This document shows positions 1 through 9,212 of a DNA stretch of 64,000 nucleotides, in pieces (the first letter of the stretch is position 1; each line of letters opens with the position of its first letter). The DNA lies in NCBI RefSeq assembly GCF_020295405.1, contig NZ_JADEYP010000011.1:61408-125407 (forward strand). Direction: 5' to 3'. The notes under the pieces are model-generated. The model was not told the origin of the DNA. It searched no databases and saw only the letters and a list, made by a program, of their open reading frames with translations. The stretch comes from Sphingobacterium bovistauri. Its GTDB lineage: Bacteria; Bacteroidota; Bacteroidia; Sphingobacteriales; Sphingobacteriaceae. The position numbers and the translations under genes were made by a program.

Positions 1-1
1 A

Positions 2-1543
2 ACTCGTCGTATTGAGGATGAATTAGGAAATGTAGTCCAAATAGAAGGGTCGAAAGTCGTAAATCAATTTCCCGAAGCACTTTCATCAGGCACGAGTATC
101 TCCGTGAAAAATTTATTTTATAATATACCTGCTCGTCGCAACTTTTTAAAAAGTAACTCCGTCGAAATGCGTCACATTATAGATGAATTTCAACGCATAT
201 CTTTAGCTCATCCCGAAATATTCTTTAGTCTACACAGTGACAATAATGAGCTCTTCCATTTAACTCCAGGGACACTAAAGCAACGTATAGTTCATCTTTT
301 TGGAAATAATTATAATCAAAAATTAGTTCCTGTAGAAGAAGATACTACTATTATCAATCTTAATGGTTTTATTGGAAAACCAGAATTTGCAAAAAAAACC
401 CGTGGTGAACAGTTTTTCTTTGTTAATAAACGTTTTATACGAGATCCATATCTGAATCATGCGGTAATGAATGCCTACGAAGAAATTCTTCCAGCAGAGA
501 CATTCCCCATGTATGTACTTTTCATTGATATTGACCCCTCCAAGATTGACATCAATGTCCACCCGACTAAGACGGAAATCAAATATGAGGATGACAAAGC
601 TATCTATGCGATCATACGTTCTGCAGTTAAAAGATCTTTAGGTAGATACAACATTACACCTTCTTTAGATTTTGATCAAGAGACGAGTTTTAGCAATATG
701 ATTTCGACCAAACCTTTGGATGAAATTCAAGCTCCAACTATCCAATTCAATCCAAACTTTAATCCTTTTGAAAGTGAAATAGGAACTTTGAGGCCTTCGA
801 ATGGATCAAGATCAACAGACTATTCTTCTCGTTTTGAAAGAGAGGCTACTCCCAAAAATTGGGATAGCTTATACCAAATTACAGAAGATCAGTCGCCAAC
901 ACAATTACCATTATTGGATATTGAAGAGGACAATTCCGAAATTTCTGAGATCATCATTCCAAAAGCTGAATCTAAGAAAAGCTTCTTTCAGATTCACAAT
1001 AGATATATTGTATCTCAAATTCATTCTGGCATTATGTTGATTGATCAACAGGCTGCGCACGAACGTATTTTGTTCGAACAGTACAAAGAGCAATTAACAA
1101 ATAATCAAGGTAGTAGTCAGCAAAGTTTGTTCCCTACAACCATCGATTTATCACCATCTGATTTCGAATTAATACACGAGATTCTTCCAGAAATACAAAC
1201 TTTAGGGTTTCAATTGAGACCTTTCGGAAAAACTACTTATATTGTAGATGGGATTCCAGCTGATTTAGGCAATAATATAAACGAGAAACAGATTATTGAA
1301 CAACTGTTGGAAGACTATAAGCATAATCGCACTGACTTAAAAGTTGATAAAAGAGATAATCTTGCAAAATCTTTAGCCAAAAGTGCGGCAATAAAAGAAG
1401 GTACACCATTGAACAATGACGCTATTGAAGAATTAATTGATAAGTTATTTGCATGTGAGAGTCCAAGTCTTTCAGTACATGGTAAACCGACAATTATTAC
1501 GCTAACGTTAGCTGAATTAATGGAAAAGTTTGACAAAATTTAA
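2..1543 (+). CDS. mutL: DNA mismatch repair protein MutL, 5' truncated by the window edge
   Basis: MutL couples mismatch recognition by MutS to strand incision. The frame is open from base 2, so the N-terminal ATPase motifs lie outside the window and no start is visible. The segment begins in the GHKL-to-transducer region, with the family hallmark NLFYNIPARRNFLKS. A poorly conserved linker and a C-terminal dimerisation domain follow. The C-terminal metal motif reads DQQAAHERILFE (1043-1081), where the usual form is DQHA-x2-E-x4-E. The later ACR and C(P/N)HGRP motifs appear as AKSAA and SVHGKP, so endonuclease activity is uncertain. The rhomboid gene begins 13 bp downstream. Confidence 0.95.
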   Translation, partial: TRRIEDELGNVVQIEGSKVVNQFPEALSSGTSISVKNLFYNIPARRNFLKSNSVEMRHIIDEFQRISLAHPEIFFSLHSDNNELFHLTPGTLKQRIVHLFGNNYNQKLVPVEEDTTIINLNGFIGKPEFAKKTRGEQFFFVNKRFIRDPYLNHAVMNAYEEILPAETFPMYVLFIDIDPSKIDINVHPTKTEIKYEDDKAIYAIIRSAVKRSLGRYNITPSLDFDQETSFSNMISTKPLDEIQAPTIQFNPNFNPFESEIGTLRPSNGSRSTDYSSRFEREATPKNWDSLYQITEDQSPTQLPLLDIEEDNSEISEIIIPKAESKKSFFQIHNRYIVSQIHSGIMLIDQQAAHERILFEQYKEQLTNNQGSSQQSLFPTTIDLSPSDFELIHEILPEIQTLGFQLRPFGKTTYIVDGIPADLGNNINEKQIIEQLLEDYKHNRTDLKVDKRDNLAKSLAKSAAIKEGTPLNNDAIEELIDKLFACESPSLSVHGKPTIITLTLAELMEKFDKI

Positions 1544-1556
1544 GTTTAAAATTTCA

Positions 1557-2294
1557 ATGAATAATATTTTAGGAAATCTATCGCCTGTAGTTAAAAACAT
1601 ATTGATCATAAATATCATATGTTTTATAGGAACTCTTGTATTCCCAAGTGCTGATAGAATATTGGGGGTTTATTATCCAGATTCACCATTCTTTAAAATA
1701 TGGCAACCTATTACCTACATGTTTATGCATGGTAATTATACCAATACAGGTAATATTAGTATCACCCATATCTTTTTTAATATGTTTGCTTTAGTAATGT
1801 TTGGTCCAGTTATAGAGCAAATGTTCGGATCTAAAAGATTTTTACAATACTATATCATTACCGCATTAGGTGCACTAGTACTCCAATATGGTGTCCAAGC
1901 TATCGAAGTATACAGAATTGTAGGTTCTCCGTTTGCTGCTGATTTTATCAATTTGGATATGACAGCTAATCGCATTTCATCATCTTTACCTCTCAACAGC
2001 AGCCAATTACAAACTTTAGGATCAATCTATGCGACTCCTATGGTAGGTGCTTCAGGAGCTATCTTTGGTTTATTATTGGCTTTTGCCTATTTCTATCCAA
2101 ATATGCCATTGTACTTTATGTTTATTCCTGTTCCAATCAAAGCAAAATACTTTGTGGGGGCATATATTCTAATTGAAATTTACCTAGGATTCAGCAACTC
2201 CGGGGGCTCAGTAGCACACTTAGCACACGTAGGAGGCGCTCTTTTTGGTTATTTAATGATTAAAATGTGGGGTTACAAAAAAGGATATTATTAA
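1557..2294 (+). CDS. Rhomboid family intramembrane serine protease
   Basis: A polytopic inner-membrane protease that cleaves transmembrane helices. An in-frame codon at 1530 would overlap mutL. The ATG at 1557 gives a cleaner N-terminus running straight into the first hydrophobic helix, so I prefer it. Visible hallmarks are the THIFFNMFALVMFG helix, the catalytic serine in VGASGAIFG (about 2040-2066), and the histidine helix in AHLAHVGGALFG near the end. The protein is about 245 aa with roughly six membrane helices. It is followed after 9 bp by a second rhomboid-like gene, probably in the same transcript. The substrate is unknown. Confidence 0.93.
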   Translation: MNNILGNLSPVVKNILIINIICFIGTLVFPSADRILGVYYPDSPFFKIWQPITYMFMHGNYTNTGNISITHIFFNMFALVMFGPVIEQMFGSKRFLQYYIITALGALVLQYGVQAIEVYRIVGSPFAADFINLDMTANRISSSLPLNSSQLQTLGSIYATPMVGASGAIFGLLLAFAYFYPNMPLYFMFIPVPIKAKYFVGAYILIEIYLGFSNSGGSVAHLAHVGGALFGYLMIKMWGYKKGYY

Positions 2295-2303
2295 TAGAAG
2301 AAA

Positions 2304-3161
2304 ATGAAAGAGAATGTTTTAACATCCTTTATTCGAGACACTTATAAAACAACGTCTATAATCCCCTATGTGATTACCGGACAAGTAGTCTTATTCATAC
2401 TACTACATATTTTTGACCTTATAACATTCTCGGAGAAAACTTCCGTTGACTTATATACTATATTTTATACTGAAAGTATACTTCCGGTTAGTTTTCGAGA
2501 ATTTTTGAGTCAACCGTGGTCATTACTAACACATCCGTTCATATACACAAGTCTTTGGAATTTGTTATTTGACTGCCTTTGGTTGTATTGGATGGGACAA
2601 TTGTTCCTAAACTTACTACATACAAGGCAATTTAACTCCTTATTTATTGGCGGAACATTTGTAGGTGCAATATTATTCTTGATCTTAGGATTTATACCAT
2701 TGCTTAGTACTCAGCCATTATATTGGCACACAACAGCCTTTGGTTTAGCTGCGATCATCAGCAGTTTAGTCGTATTAGTACCTAATTATGAAATACGTCT
2801 ACTTTTACTAGGTAATATCAAGTTAAAATGGATTGCAGCAGTATACCTAGGATTTCAATTTGCATTTTTGATAAGCACAAATAAGGCTGCTGCCCTATCC
2901 TATTTATGCATTGTTTTTGGAGGTATGCTATTCATGCATCAATTACAACGAGGCAAAGATTGGAGCAATTTCTTTATTAAGAAAAAACGCAAACTGAAAG
3001 TCATTAGGAACAATTATGAAAATCAAAAGTTATCAGAACAGGGGTATCCGAATCAACAAGAAATTGACCAAATATTAGATAAAATTTCACTCAAAGGCTA
3101 TGAAAGCCTAACTTTAAAAGAAAAAGAATTACTTTTTAGGGCGAGCAAAAAAGAAAATTAA
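2304..3161 (+). CDS. Rhomboid-like membrane protein lacking the catalytic Ser and His (predicted pseudoprotease)
   Basis: This 285-aa polytopic protein has the rhomboid helix layout: an amphipathic PWSLLTHPFIYTSLWNLLFDCLWLYW-type region, then hydrophobic helices. Where the GASG serine motif should be it reads HTTAFGLAA. The final helix has LSYLCIVFGGMLFMH with no AHxxH histidine pair. The basic C-terminal tail of about 70 aa ends in an acidic/lysine-rich helix (DQILDKISLKGYESL) typical of Bacteroidota rhomboid relatives. It probably partners or regulates the active rhomboid upstream, by analogy with iRhoms and derlins. The stop codon overlaps the next ATG as TAATG, suggesting translational coupling. 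Confidence 0.8.
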   Translation: MKENVLTSFIRDTYKTTSIIPYVITGQVVLFILLHIFDLITFSEKTSVDLYTIFYTESILPVSFREFLSQPWSLLTHPFIYTSLWNLLFDCLWLYWMGQLFLNLLHTRQFNSLFIGGTFVGAILFLILGFIPLLSTQPLYWHTTAFGLAAIISSLVVLVPNYEIRLLLLGNIKLKWIAAVYLGFQFAFLISTNKAAALSYLCIVFGGMLFMHQLQRGKDWSNFFIKKKRKLKVIRNNYENQKLSEQGYPNQQEIDQILDKISLKGYESLTLKEKELLFRASKKEN

Positions 3162-4276
3162 TGGCAAACCAATCTATTTTACGAAAGAAAAAACTTGGTT
3201 ATTTCAGTAAAACAATTTTTATGGCCAATATATTGGCTGTAGTGGCGCTGTTATTAAGTTATTCAGCCTCGTTTATTGACCCTCGTGAGTTTTGGATTAT
3301 TGCATTTTTTGGCCTAGCCTATTTACCTATTCTTCTTATCAATTGTGGGTTCATCCTATATTGGTTGATGAGAAAAAAGAGGAATACCATATTGAGCCTT
3401 GTAGCTATTCTAGCAGGATGGTCATTAATGAATAAACACATCAATTTCAGAAATAAGAACGATAAGATACTGGTAAAATCAGACACATCAATACGTGTAA
3501 TGAGTTACAACGTTCATCTTTTTCAACGATATGATGATAAAAAAGAAAAATTCAGAGATGAGACTATAGAATTCATACGCACTATAAATCCAGATGTAAT
3601 ATGTTTCCAAGAATTTTATAGCCGCTTAAGAGGGTCTAAACAATTCACCAAGCTATTAAAGACAGAAGGTGAATTTGAAGATTACTATTTTGAGCCCTTC
3701 GAAAAAAATGATTATGAAGGCTATGGTCAAGCAATTTTTTCAAAGTATCCTATCATTAATTATGGGACAATAGAAGAAAATGCCTTTGGCGTGAACCGTA
3801 TTATTTTTGCAGATATCAAACGGGAAACAGACACCTTACGTATATACAATGTCCATTTAAGGTCATTTGCCTTGCAACCAGAAGATCGAGATTTCATCAA
3901 AAAATCGCCTACTGAACAAGTACGTAATGAAGAAAAGACAAAAATGCTCGGTCGCAAGCTTAAAAAAGCATTCACAAGTAGAAGCAACCAGGCTAAAACA
4001 TTGGTGCAGCATATGTCACTAAGCCCCTACCCGAATGTAGTGATGGGAGATTTTAACGACACGCCTATGTCGTATAGTGTGAATATCTTAAGTAAAAACA
4101 TGAACAATGCTTTTCAACAAAAGGGATTTGGATGGGGAGTAACTTATTTTGGCATTCTTCCTATTTTTCAAATAGATTACATTCTATGTGATCATAAGAT
4201 AAAAATAAATGATTACGGTATTCTAAAAGAAAAGTTATCTGACCATTACCCTATTTGGGCAGATTTAAATTATTAA
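3161..4276 (+). CDS. Membrane-anchored endonuclease/exonuclease/phosphatase family protein
   Basis: Two or three N-terminal hydrophobic helices (about residues 18-95) anchor a metal-dependent EEP fold, the family of DNase I, sphingomyelinases and inositol phosphatases. Visible motifs are SYNVHLF (Asn about 117), DVICFQEF (metal-binding Glu about 151), GDFNDTP near residue 297 and the terminal SDHYPIW, which carries the catalytic Asp-His. The cluster with two rhomboids is common in this group of bacteria. The natural substrate cannot be told; a secreted or periplasmic phosphodiester is likely. The gene's end overlaps the convergent protease gene by 4 bp. Confidence 0.9.
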   Translation: MANQSILRKKKLGYFSKTIFMANILAVVALLLSYSASFIDPREFWIIAFFGLAYLPILLINCGFILYWLMRKKRNTILSLVAILAGWSLMNKHINFRNKNDKILVKSDTSIRVMSYNVHLFQRYDDKKEKFRDETIEFIRTINPDVICFQEFYSRLRGSKQFTKLLKTEGEFEDYYFEPFEKNDYEGYGQAIFSKYPIINYGTIEENAFGVNRIIFADIKRETDTLRIYNVHLRSFALQPEDRDFIKKSPTEQVRNEEKTKMLGRKLKKAFTSRSNQAKTLVQHMSLSPYPNVVMGDFNDTPMSYSVNILSKNMNNAFQQKGFGWGVTYFGILPIFQIDYILCDHKIKINDYGILKEKLSDHYPIWADLNY

Positions 4277-5889
4277 GAAGCATTCTCTAATTCTTGTGGC
4301 TTTAATAATTTTATAGCAACATCTACATAATTATCATACCTATTTTTCACTTTGAAGTATGCTTCTCTACCAAAGTAGTACCTACCTACAATAGCCTCTA
4401 TATCTGATTGAATTAACTTAAGAAGACTACGCTTTTTAATATCATTTACAACCAAACCTTTAGTCCCTAAGTATGCTATGAAAGCGTCATACTCCTGTTG
4501 AGGCAATCGATATCCCTGTAAAAAATTCTCAATCGAATAGGCAGGAAGTTTCTTTGTAAACCGCTCGTATACAAACTGTTCAAGATAATTTGATTTCAAT
4601 ATATCTTGATAAAACAAACTCAAAGCGTTAGAATCAACTTCGATTTTCACATCGGGATTAATCCCCCCCCCACTAAGTAATTTTCGACCTGCTAAGGTTT
4701 TGAATATTTCTGAACTTGTATACGTCGTATCTAACGCCCATAGTCCCTTATACATGGTAACATAATCTACCATATTGGACCAATTGGCAGTATATTTACG
4801 TTGTATTGATCGTCCCAAAGGGGTATAATATCGTGATATACTCAAATTGATCCGAGAACCATCCAAAAAATCATATTGCTCTTGAACAATTCCCTTTCCA
4901 TAGGAACGCTGCCCTACTATAGTTGCTCTATCCCAATCTTGCAATGCACCAGCCAAAATTTCAGAGGCAGAAGCTGAAGACTCATTCATTAGCACAATTA
5001 ATTTGCCATCAGAGAAAGAACCTAATCCATCTGAAAAATATTCCTTTTTTGTTTCATGTGCACCTTGTGTATACACGAGAAGCTTTTTATCAGCAAAAAA
5101 TTCACTTGCCAATTTCAATGCGATGTGAAAATATCCACCACCATTATCCCTTAGATCTAAAATCAAATTAGTAGCGCCTTGTTTTTTCAACGTGTTAATA
5201 CTTGTCTTAAATTCGTCTGCTGTCTTTAAGCCGAATCGTCGAAGTTTGATATAACCAACCTGCGGTTCAACCAAATAAGATACATCTATAGAACTTACAC
5301 TGATCTGATCTCTTTTTACTTTGAAAAGCTGACTCATCGGTGCATTATCTCGATCTACATATAGGTTTACTGCTGAACCCTTTTTTCCACGCATCAACCT
5401 GTCTACTACTTTTTGACCTACATTACGACCTGAAACATAAGTCGTATCAATGCGGATTATGCGATCACCAACTTTCAACCCCGACTTTTCAGCAGGCCCA
5501 TTACGCACTACCCCTACCACCAATAAAGTGTCATTCAGATTGAAAAAATCCAAACCTATCCCCTCAAACGTACCTTCCAAGACCTCATTCTGCCGTTGTG
5601 ATTCATTAGGAAATAAATAAGTAGAGTAAGGATCCAAGTGGGATATAATATGATTAATGGCACCATTTTCAAGTGAATCGAAATCTATACTATCCACATA
5701 CGAGCTAGAAAGTAAATCTAAGACTTGTTGAATTTTATATGAATTATCAGAAAAACCAATAGGCACAAGAGATACGCCTGGATTATTATTCTGCTGAGCA
5801 ACATAATTTTGCCCAAGAATAAGCCCCAATATTAGCGTAGCAGCATATGTCGCAGCTACAAAGATATTCCGTCCAGTACCTTTTTGCAT
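4273..5889 (-). CDS. S41 family C-terminal processing peptidase with PDZ domain
   Basis: A Prc/CtpA-like serine protease. It has an N-terminal membrane anchor or uncleaved signal at about residues 9-26, a PDZ domain at about 105-185 (GIGLDF...GDRI), then the S41 catalytic domain. The predicted catalytic pair is Ser305 in NESSASASE and Lys332 in SYGKGIVQE. The helical C-terminal region is about 130 aa. Such proteases trim or degrade periplasmic proteins with exposed C-termini. Codons for LLSGGGINP contain an uninterrupted run of nine G on the coding strand (4663-4671), a potential slippage site. The start at 5889 directly precedes the hydrophobic segment. Confidence 0.93.
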   Translation of the reverse strand: MQKGTGRNIFVAATYAATLILGLILGQNYVAQQNNNPGVSLVPIGFSDNSYKIQQVLDLLSSSYVDSIDFDSLENGAINHIISHLDPYSTYLFPNESQRQNEVLEGTFEGIGLDFFNLNDTLLVVGVVRNGPAEKSGLKVGDRIIRIDTTYVSGRNVGQKVVDRLMRGKKGSAVNLYVDRDNAPMSQLFKVKRDQISVSSIDVSYLVEPQVGYIKLRRFGLKTADEFKTSINTLKKQGATNLILDLRDNGGGYFHIALKLASEFFADKKLLVYTQGAHETKKEYFSDGLGSFSDGKLIVLMNESSASASEILAGALQDWDRATIVGQRSYGKGIVQEQYDFLDGSRINLSISRYYTPLGRSIQRKYTANWSNMVDYVTMYKGLWALDTTYTSSEIFKTLAGRKLLSGGGINPDVKIEVDSNALSLFYQDILKSNYLEQFVYERFTKKLPAYSIENFLQGYRLPQQEYDAFIAYLGTKGLVVNDIKKRSLLKLIQSDIEAIVGRYYFGREAYFKVKNRYDNYVDVAIKLLKPQELENAS

Positions 5890-5905
5890 GAAATAAACGC
5901 GTATG

Positions 5906-5913
5906 CAAAAATA
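5906..5913 (-). promoter_or_regulatory. Candidate -7 box for the S41 protease gene
   Basis: On the minus strand the sequence is TATTTTTG, matching the Bacteroidota TAnnTTTG consensus, about 17 bp before the ATG. No clear -33 TTTG lies at the expected distance, so support is partial. The transcript would have a very short leader. Confidence 0.35.
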
Positions 5914-6025
5914 AGAGTTAAATCAATGATTTTAATGGATATTTAAATATTTATTAAAACAAATTATATTCCAATTTCTTTATAATCAACAAATAATTAA
6001 TAATCTTTGAAGAAGAATTGAGATT

Positions 6026-6595
6026 ATGCATGAAATAGAGCCTTTTTACAACTGGAGACACGATTATATCGCATCGGAAGATGAAAAATCACCATTCTAT
6101 GGAACCATATATAATGAGTTCGAATTTGATAAACAAGTTTACAATTACCTATTACATCCGCAATGGGATGATTTTGGCTCACAAACGCTTTACCTAAAGG
6201 TAATTTTTGTTGATTACGAAAAACAGTTTGCCATAATAGAATTTATCGGCGAATGGAACGATGCGATTTACAATGATATTATGTTACTCAAACGAGAACT
6301 AATAGATGTTATGATTAGCGAAGGTATCACGAAGTTTATTCTTATTGGTGAAAATATATTAAACTTTCATAGCTCAGATGACTCCTATTACGAAGAATGG
6401 TTTCAAGATATTGAAGATGGCTGGATTGCAGGTTTGCATTTCCGCGAACATGTATTGGAAGAGTTTCAGTCACAAAACATTGATTATTATATTAATTTTG
6501 CAGGCTTCTTGAATGAAATACCTTGGCGCACACTAAAACCAAGTCAATTATTCCACCATATTGAAGAACATTTGCAAAAGCGGCTAGGGATGTAA
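6026..6595 (+). CDS. Conserved hypothetical cytoplasmic acidic protein (189 aa)
   Basis: I do not recognise a named domain. The protein is soluble, acidic and rich in aromatic residues (many Trp/Tyr/Phe), with no signal peptide or membrane helix. A central segment, YLKVIFVDYEKQFAIIEF followed by ELIDVMISEGITKFILIGENIL, looks like an alpha/beta sandwich resembling STAS-like folds, but this is a guess from secondary-structure pattern only. It is transcribed divergently from the S41 protease across a 136-bp AT-rich gap, and its end lies immediately against the convergent lipoprotein gene. The ATG at 6026 is the only sensible start. Confidence 0.75.
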   Translation: MHEIEPFYNWRHDYIASEDEKSPFYGTIYNEFEFDKQVYNYLLHPQWDDFGSQTLYLKVIFVDYEKQFAIIEFIGEWNDAIYNDIMLLKRELIDVMISEGITKFILIGENILNFHSSDDSYYEEWFQDIEDGWIAGLHFREHVLEEFQSQNIDYYINFAGFLNEIPWRTLKPSQLFHHIEEHLQKRLGM

Positions 6596-7093
6596 CTATT
6601 CTACTATTTTATTGTCAAAATTTTTGCGATTATAAAGTCCTGGCGCAGCATGATCTGATTCAGGAAAATCAAAATTCACCGAGTTTATATTAGGAACCTC
6701 TGTCAAACAATAAACAACTTCAGCCATAAAAGCATAATTGCCTGTGGATCCCAACTGCCCCAAATAAGAGGCGTCATCTAACTTAACAAATACTGTGTCA
6801 GCAGAAGTTCTTACGAGATTTAAATCTATTTTTTCATAACGTTTATTGAGTACATCTAATACAAAATTAACCGTCAAATCATCTGGAATATCATTTTTGA
6901 CCATACTATCTCCCTTTGCATCGTAGTTCCACAACAGCAGTGAGATATCTTCAGGTTGATCGAGTGAAGACGCTTCGTTATCAACACTGGAATCATCAAC
7001 ATTATTATCGCTGTTTCGATCTCCTACACAAGAAAAAATAAGCGTACTAACTAAAAGTGACAAAATTAAATAACTTAACTTATGCATGTTCAT
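6596..7093 (-). CDS. Small lipoprotein, possibly GerMN-like
   Basis: The N-terminus is a type II signal peptide, with lipobox LIFSC followed by an acidic Ser/Asn/Asp linker (VGDRNSDNNVDDSS) of the kind that directs lipoproteins to the outer membrane surface or periplasm in Bacteroidota. The globular part is about 110 aa. It has alternating strands ending in DTVFVKLDDASYLGQLGSTGNYAFMAEVVYCL-type sequence, where a run of conserved Gly-Ser-Thr-Gly precedes a helix; this resembles GerMN domains. The family assignment is tentative. The ATG at 7093 is used; a second ATG two codons later is equally possible. Confidence 0.75.
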   Translation of the reverse strand: MNMHKLSYLILSLLVSTLIFSCVGDRNSDNNVDDSSVDNEASSLDQPEDISLLLWNYDAKGDSMVKNDIPDDLTVNFVLDVLNKRYEKIDLNLVRTSADTVFVKLDDASYLGQLGSTGNYAFMAEVVYCLTEVPNINSVNFDFPESDHAAPGLYNRKNFDNKIVE

Positions 7094-7200
7094 TATATAA
7101 TTGTAATAATCGATTAAAAATATAAATAAATATACGATTTTTTGACATTAAAGTTGTTTTTCATGCACAGCTACAAGTTCCTATTCTATATATAATTCAG

Positions 7201-7208
7201 TAACTTTG
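7201..7208 (+). promoter_or_regulatory. -7 promoter element of fumC
   Basis: TAACTTTG matches the Bacteroidota TAnnTTTG consensus and lies 28 bp upstream of the fumC ATG. The predicted leader of about 22 nt is A-rich (CACAAAAAAACAAAAC) and has no Shine-Dalgarno, as usual in this phylum. The -33 element is not well conserved. Confidence 0.55.
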
Positions 7209-7236
7209 GAACACAAAAAAACAAAACTTTACTATC

Positions 7237-8634
7237 ATGTCATTCAGAATAGAAAAAGATACAATGGGTGAAGTTCAAGTACCTGCAGAAAAATACTGGG
7301 GTGCACAAACTGAACGTTCACGTAATAACTTTAAAATTGGACCTTCAGGCTCTATGCCAAAAGAAATTATTGAAGGTTTTGCTTATTTGAAAAAAGCTGC
7401 GGCTTATGCAAACCACGAATTAGGTGTATTGCCTATCGAAAAACGTGATGCTATCGCTACAGTTTGTGACGAAATTTTAGCTGGTAAGTTGGATGATCAA
7501 TTCCCATTGGTAATCTGGCAAACGGGCTCGGGTACACAATCCAACATGAATGTAAACGAAGTTGTTGCTAACCGTGCACAAGTATTGGCTGGTGGCAAAA
7601 TCGGTGAAGGTGAGCCTGTACTGAAAGCTAATGATGATGTAAATAAGTCACAATCTTCAAACGACACGTACCCTACGGGAATGCACATCGCGGCTTACAA
7701 AGCAGTCGTAGAAGTGACAATCCCTGGTGTAGAGAAATTGCGCGACACATTAAAACGTAAGTCTGAAGAATTCATGAATGTTGTGAAAATCGGTCGTACT
7801 CACTTAATGGATGCTACACCTTTGACATTAGGTCAAGAGCTTTCAGGCTATGTAGCTCAATTGAACTACGGCATCAAAGCGGTTAAAAACACATTAGAGC
7901 ACTTAGCAGAGGTTGCTTTGGGAGGTACTGCGGTAGGAACAGGTTTGAACACACCCGCTGGTTACGATGTAGTAGTTGCGAAATATATTGCAGAATTCAC
8001 AGGTCATCCTTTTGTAACTGCCCCTAATAAATTCGAAGCTTTAGCAGCACACGATGCTATCGTAGAATCGCACGGTGCATTGAAACAATTGGCTGTAGCA
8101 TTGAATAAAATTGCGAATGACATTCGTATGTTGGCCTCAGGTCCTCGTTCAGGTATTGGTGAAATTATCATCCCAGAAAACGAACCAGGTTCTTCTATTA
8201 TGCCAGGCAAAGTAAACCCTACTCAATGTGAGGCGTTAACCATGGTAGCAGCTCAAGTAATGGGTAATGATGTAGCGATCACTATTGGTGGTACACAAGG
8301 TCACTACGAATTAAACGTTTTCAAACCCCTAATGGCAGCTAATTTCTTACAATCAGCACGTCTGATCGGTGATGCATGTGTTTCATTTGAAGAGCACTGT
8401 GCTGTTGGTATCGAGCCGAACTACGCACGTATCAAAGAATTAGTAGACAACTCTTTAATGTTGGTAACTGCCCTGAATACTAAAATTGGTTACTACAAAG
8501 CGGCTGAAATAGCGCAAACAGCACACAAGAACAATTCTACGTTGAAAGAAACTGCAATCGCATTAGGTTATGTGACTGCTGAAGAATTTGACGAATGGGT
8601 GAAACCCGAAGAAATGGTTGGAAGTTTAAAATAA
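7237..8634 (+). CDS. fumC: Class II fumarate hydratase
   Basis: Converts fumarate and L-malate reversibly in the TCA cycle; oxygen-stable, iron-free homotetramer of the aspartase/fumarase superfamily. The 465-aa length is standard. Visible signatures are the N-terminal [18 protein letters not shown], the substrate-binding [14 protein letters not shown], the [16 protein letters not shown] segment with the catalytic His region, and the superfamily signature [11 protein letters not shown] (about residues 317-327) with the flexible serine loop. Codon use is more biased towards major codons than in its neighbours, consistent with high expression. It has its own promoter and is followed within 6 bp by a lipoprotein gene. 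Confidence 0.97.
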   Translation: MSFRIEKDTMGEVQVPAEKYWGAQTERSRNNFKIGPSGSMPKEIIEGFAYLKKAAAYANHELGVLPIEKRDAIATVCDEILAGKLDDQFPLVIWQTGSGTQSNMNVNEVVANRAQVLAGGKIGEGEPVLKANDDVNKSQSSNDTYPTGMHIAAYKAVVEVTIPGVEKLRDTLKRKSEEFMNVVKIGRTHLMDATPLTLGQELSGYVAQLNYGIKAVKNTLEHLAEVALGGTAVGTGLNTPAGYDVVVAKYIAEFTGHPFVTAPNKFEALAAHDAIVESHGALKQLAVALNKIANDIRMLASGPRSGIGEIIIPENEPGSSIMPGKVNPTQCEALTMVAAQVMGNDVAITIGGTQGHYELNVFKPLMAANFLQSARLIGDACVSFEEHCAVGIEPNYARIKELVDNSLMLVTALNTKIGYYKAAEIAQTAHKNNSTLKETAIALGYVTAEEFDEWVKPEEMVGSLK

Positions 8635-8639
8635 GCTTA

Positions 8640-9173
8640 GTGAATAAACTTTCGGCAACATATAATTTTCAAAAAGCATACCTATTCATCTTGGTAGGTA
8701 TGCTTTTCACTTTTGCAAGTTGTTATCGCCACTCGGACATGCAAACTGAGGGCGTCAAAGAACTGCAAGGCGTATGGGTGCAAGATAGTATCCCTAATCA
8801 AGATCAACTTCTTTCGTATACGATGCATGAATTCACATTCCGTTGTGACTCAATATATACGACGATGAATGTCCATGCAAAAACGAAAACTATGCCTGAC
8901 TCTTGTTTTAAAAATGGCAATTGGAAAGAATATGCTAAAGGTGTATATGTGCAGCGCGGTGACAGTATTATTGTAGAAGGAATTTATACAAAAGAAAACT
9001 GGAAGCAAAAAGGTTCGGGCTGCTATAAGCAAGGACAATACTTGCCTCGTTATAAAATTATTTCAATAACAGATTCACTTGTTGTACTTCAGAATCGATT
9101 TGAGTCCACACCTACAGTTTTACGCAAAAAATTAGATATTATATGCGTTCCTAAAAAACGTTGGGAAATGTAA
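8640..9173 (+). CDS. Lipoprotein encoded directly downstream of fumC
   Basis: An ATG at 8595 inside fumC would add a hydrophilic extension incompatible with a signal peptide. The GTG at 8640 gives a normal start followed by the hydrophobic stretch AYLFILVGMLFTF and lipobox FASC. The mature protein is about 150 aa with repeated patterns (LQGVWVQD, FKNGNWKEYAKGVYVQRGDSI) that suggest a lipocalin-like or META-like beta barrel, and four non-lipobox cysteines. In related genomes such proteins are sometimes labelled fumarate hydratase by neighbourhood, which the sequence does not support. It is probably co-transcribed with fumC and ends at a bidirectional terminator. Function unknown. Confidence 0.75.
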   Translation: MNKLSATYNFQKAYLFILVGMLFTFASCYRHSDMQTEGVKELQGVWVQDSIPNQDQLLSYTMHEFTFRCDSIYTTMNVHAKTKTMPDSCFKNGNWKEYAKGVYVQRGDSIIVEGIYTKENWKQKGSGCYKQGQYLPRYKIISITDSLVVLQNRFESTPTVLRKKLDIICVPKKRWEM

Positions 9174-9176
9174 TAA

Positions 9177-9212
9177 ACTAAAAAGAGCCGCTAATAGCGG
9201 CTCTTTTTAGTT
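9177..9212. terminator. Bidirectional intrinsic terminator
   Basis: AACTAAAAAGAGCCGCT, a TAAT-type loop and the complementary arm AGCGGCTCTTTTTAGTT form a near-perfect hairpin with A and T tracts on both sides. It sits between convergent genes and should stop transcription from both. The same stem recurs at 20789-20828. Confidence 0.9.

Noticed and set aside
104..110. GTG at 104 as the start of mutL
   Set aside because: The frame is open to the left edge and the translated sequence before it (GTSIS preceding VKNLFYN) is conserved MutL sequence.
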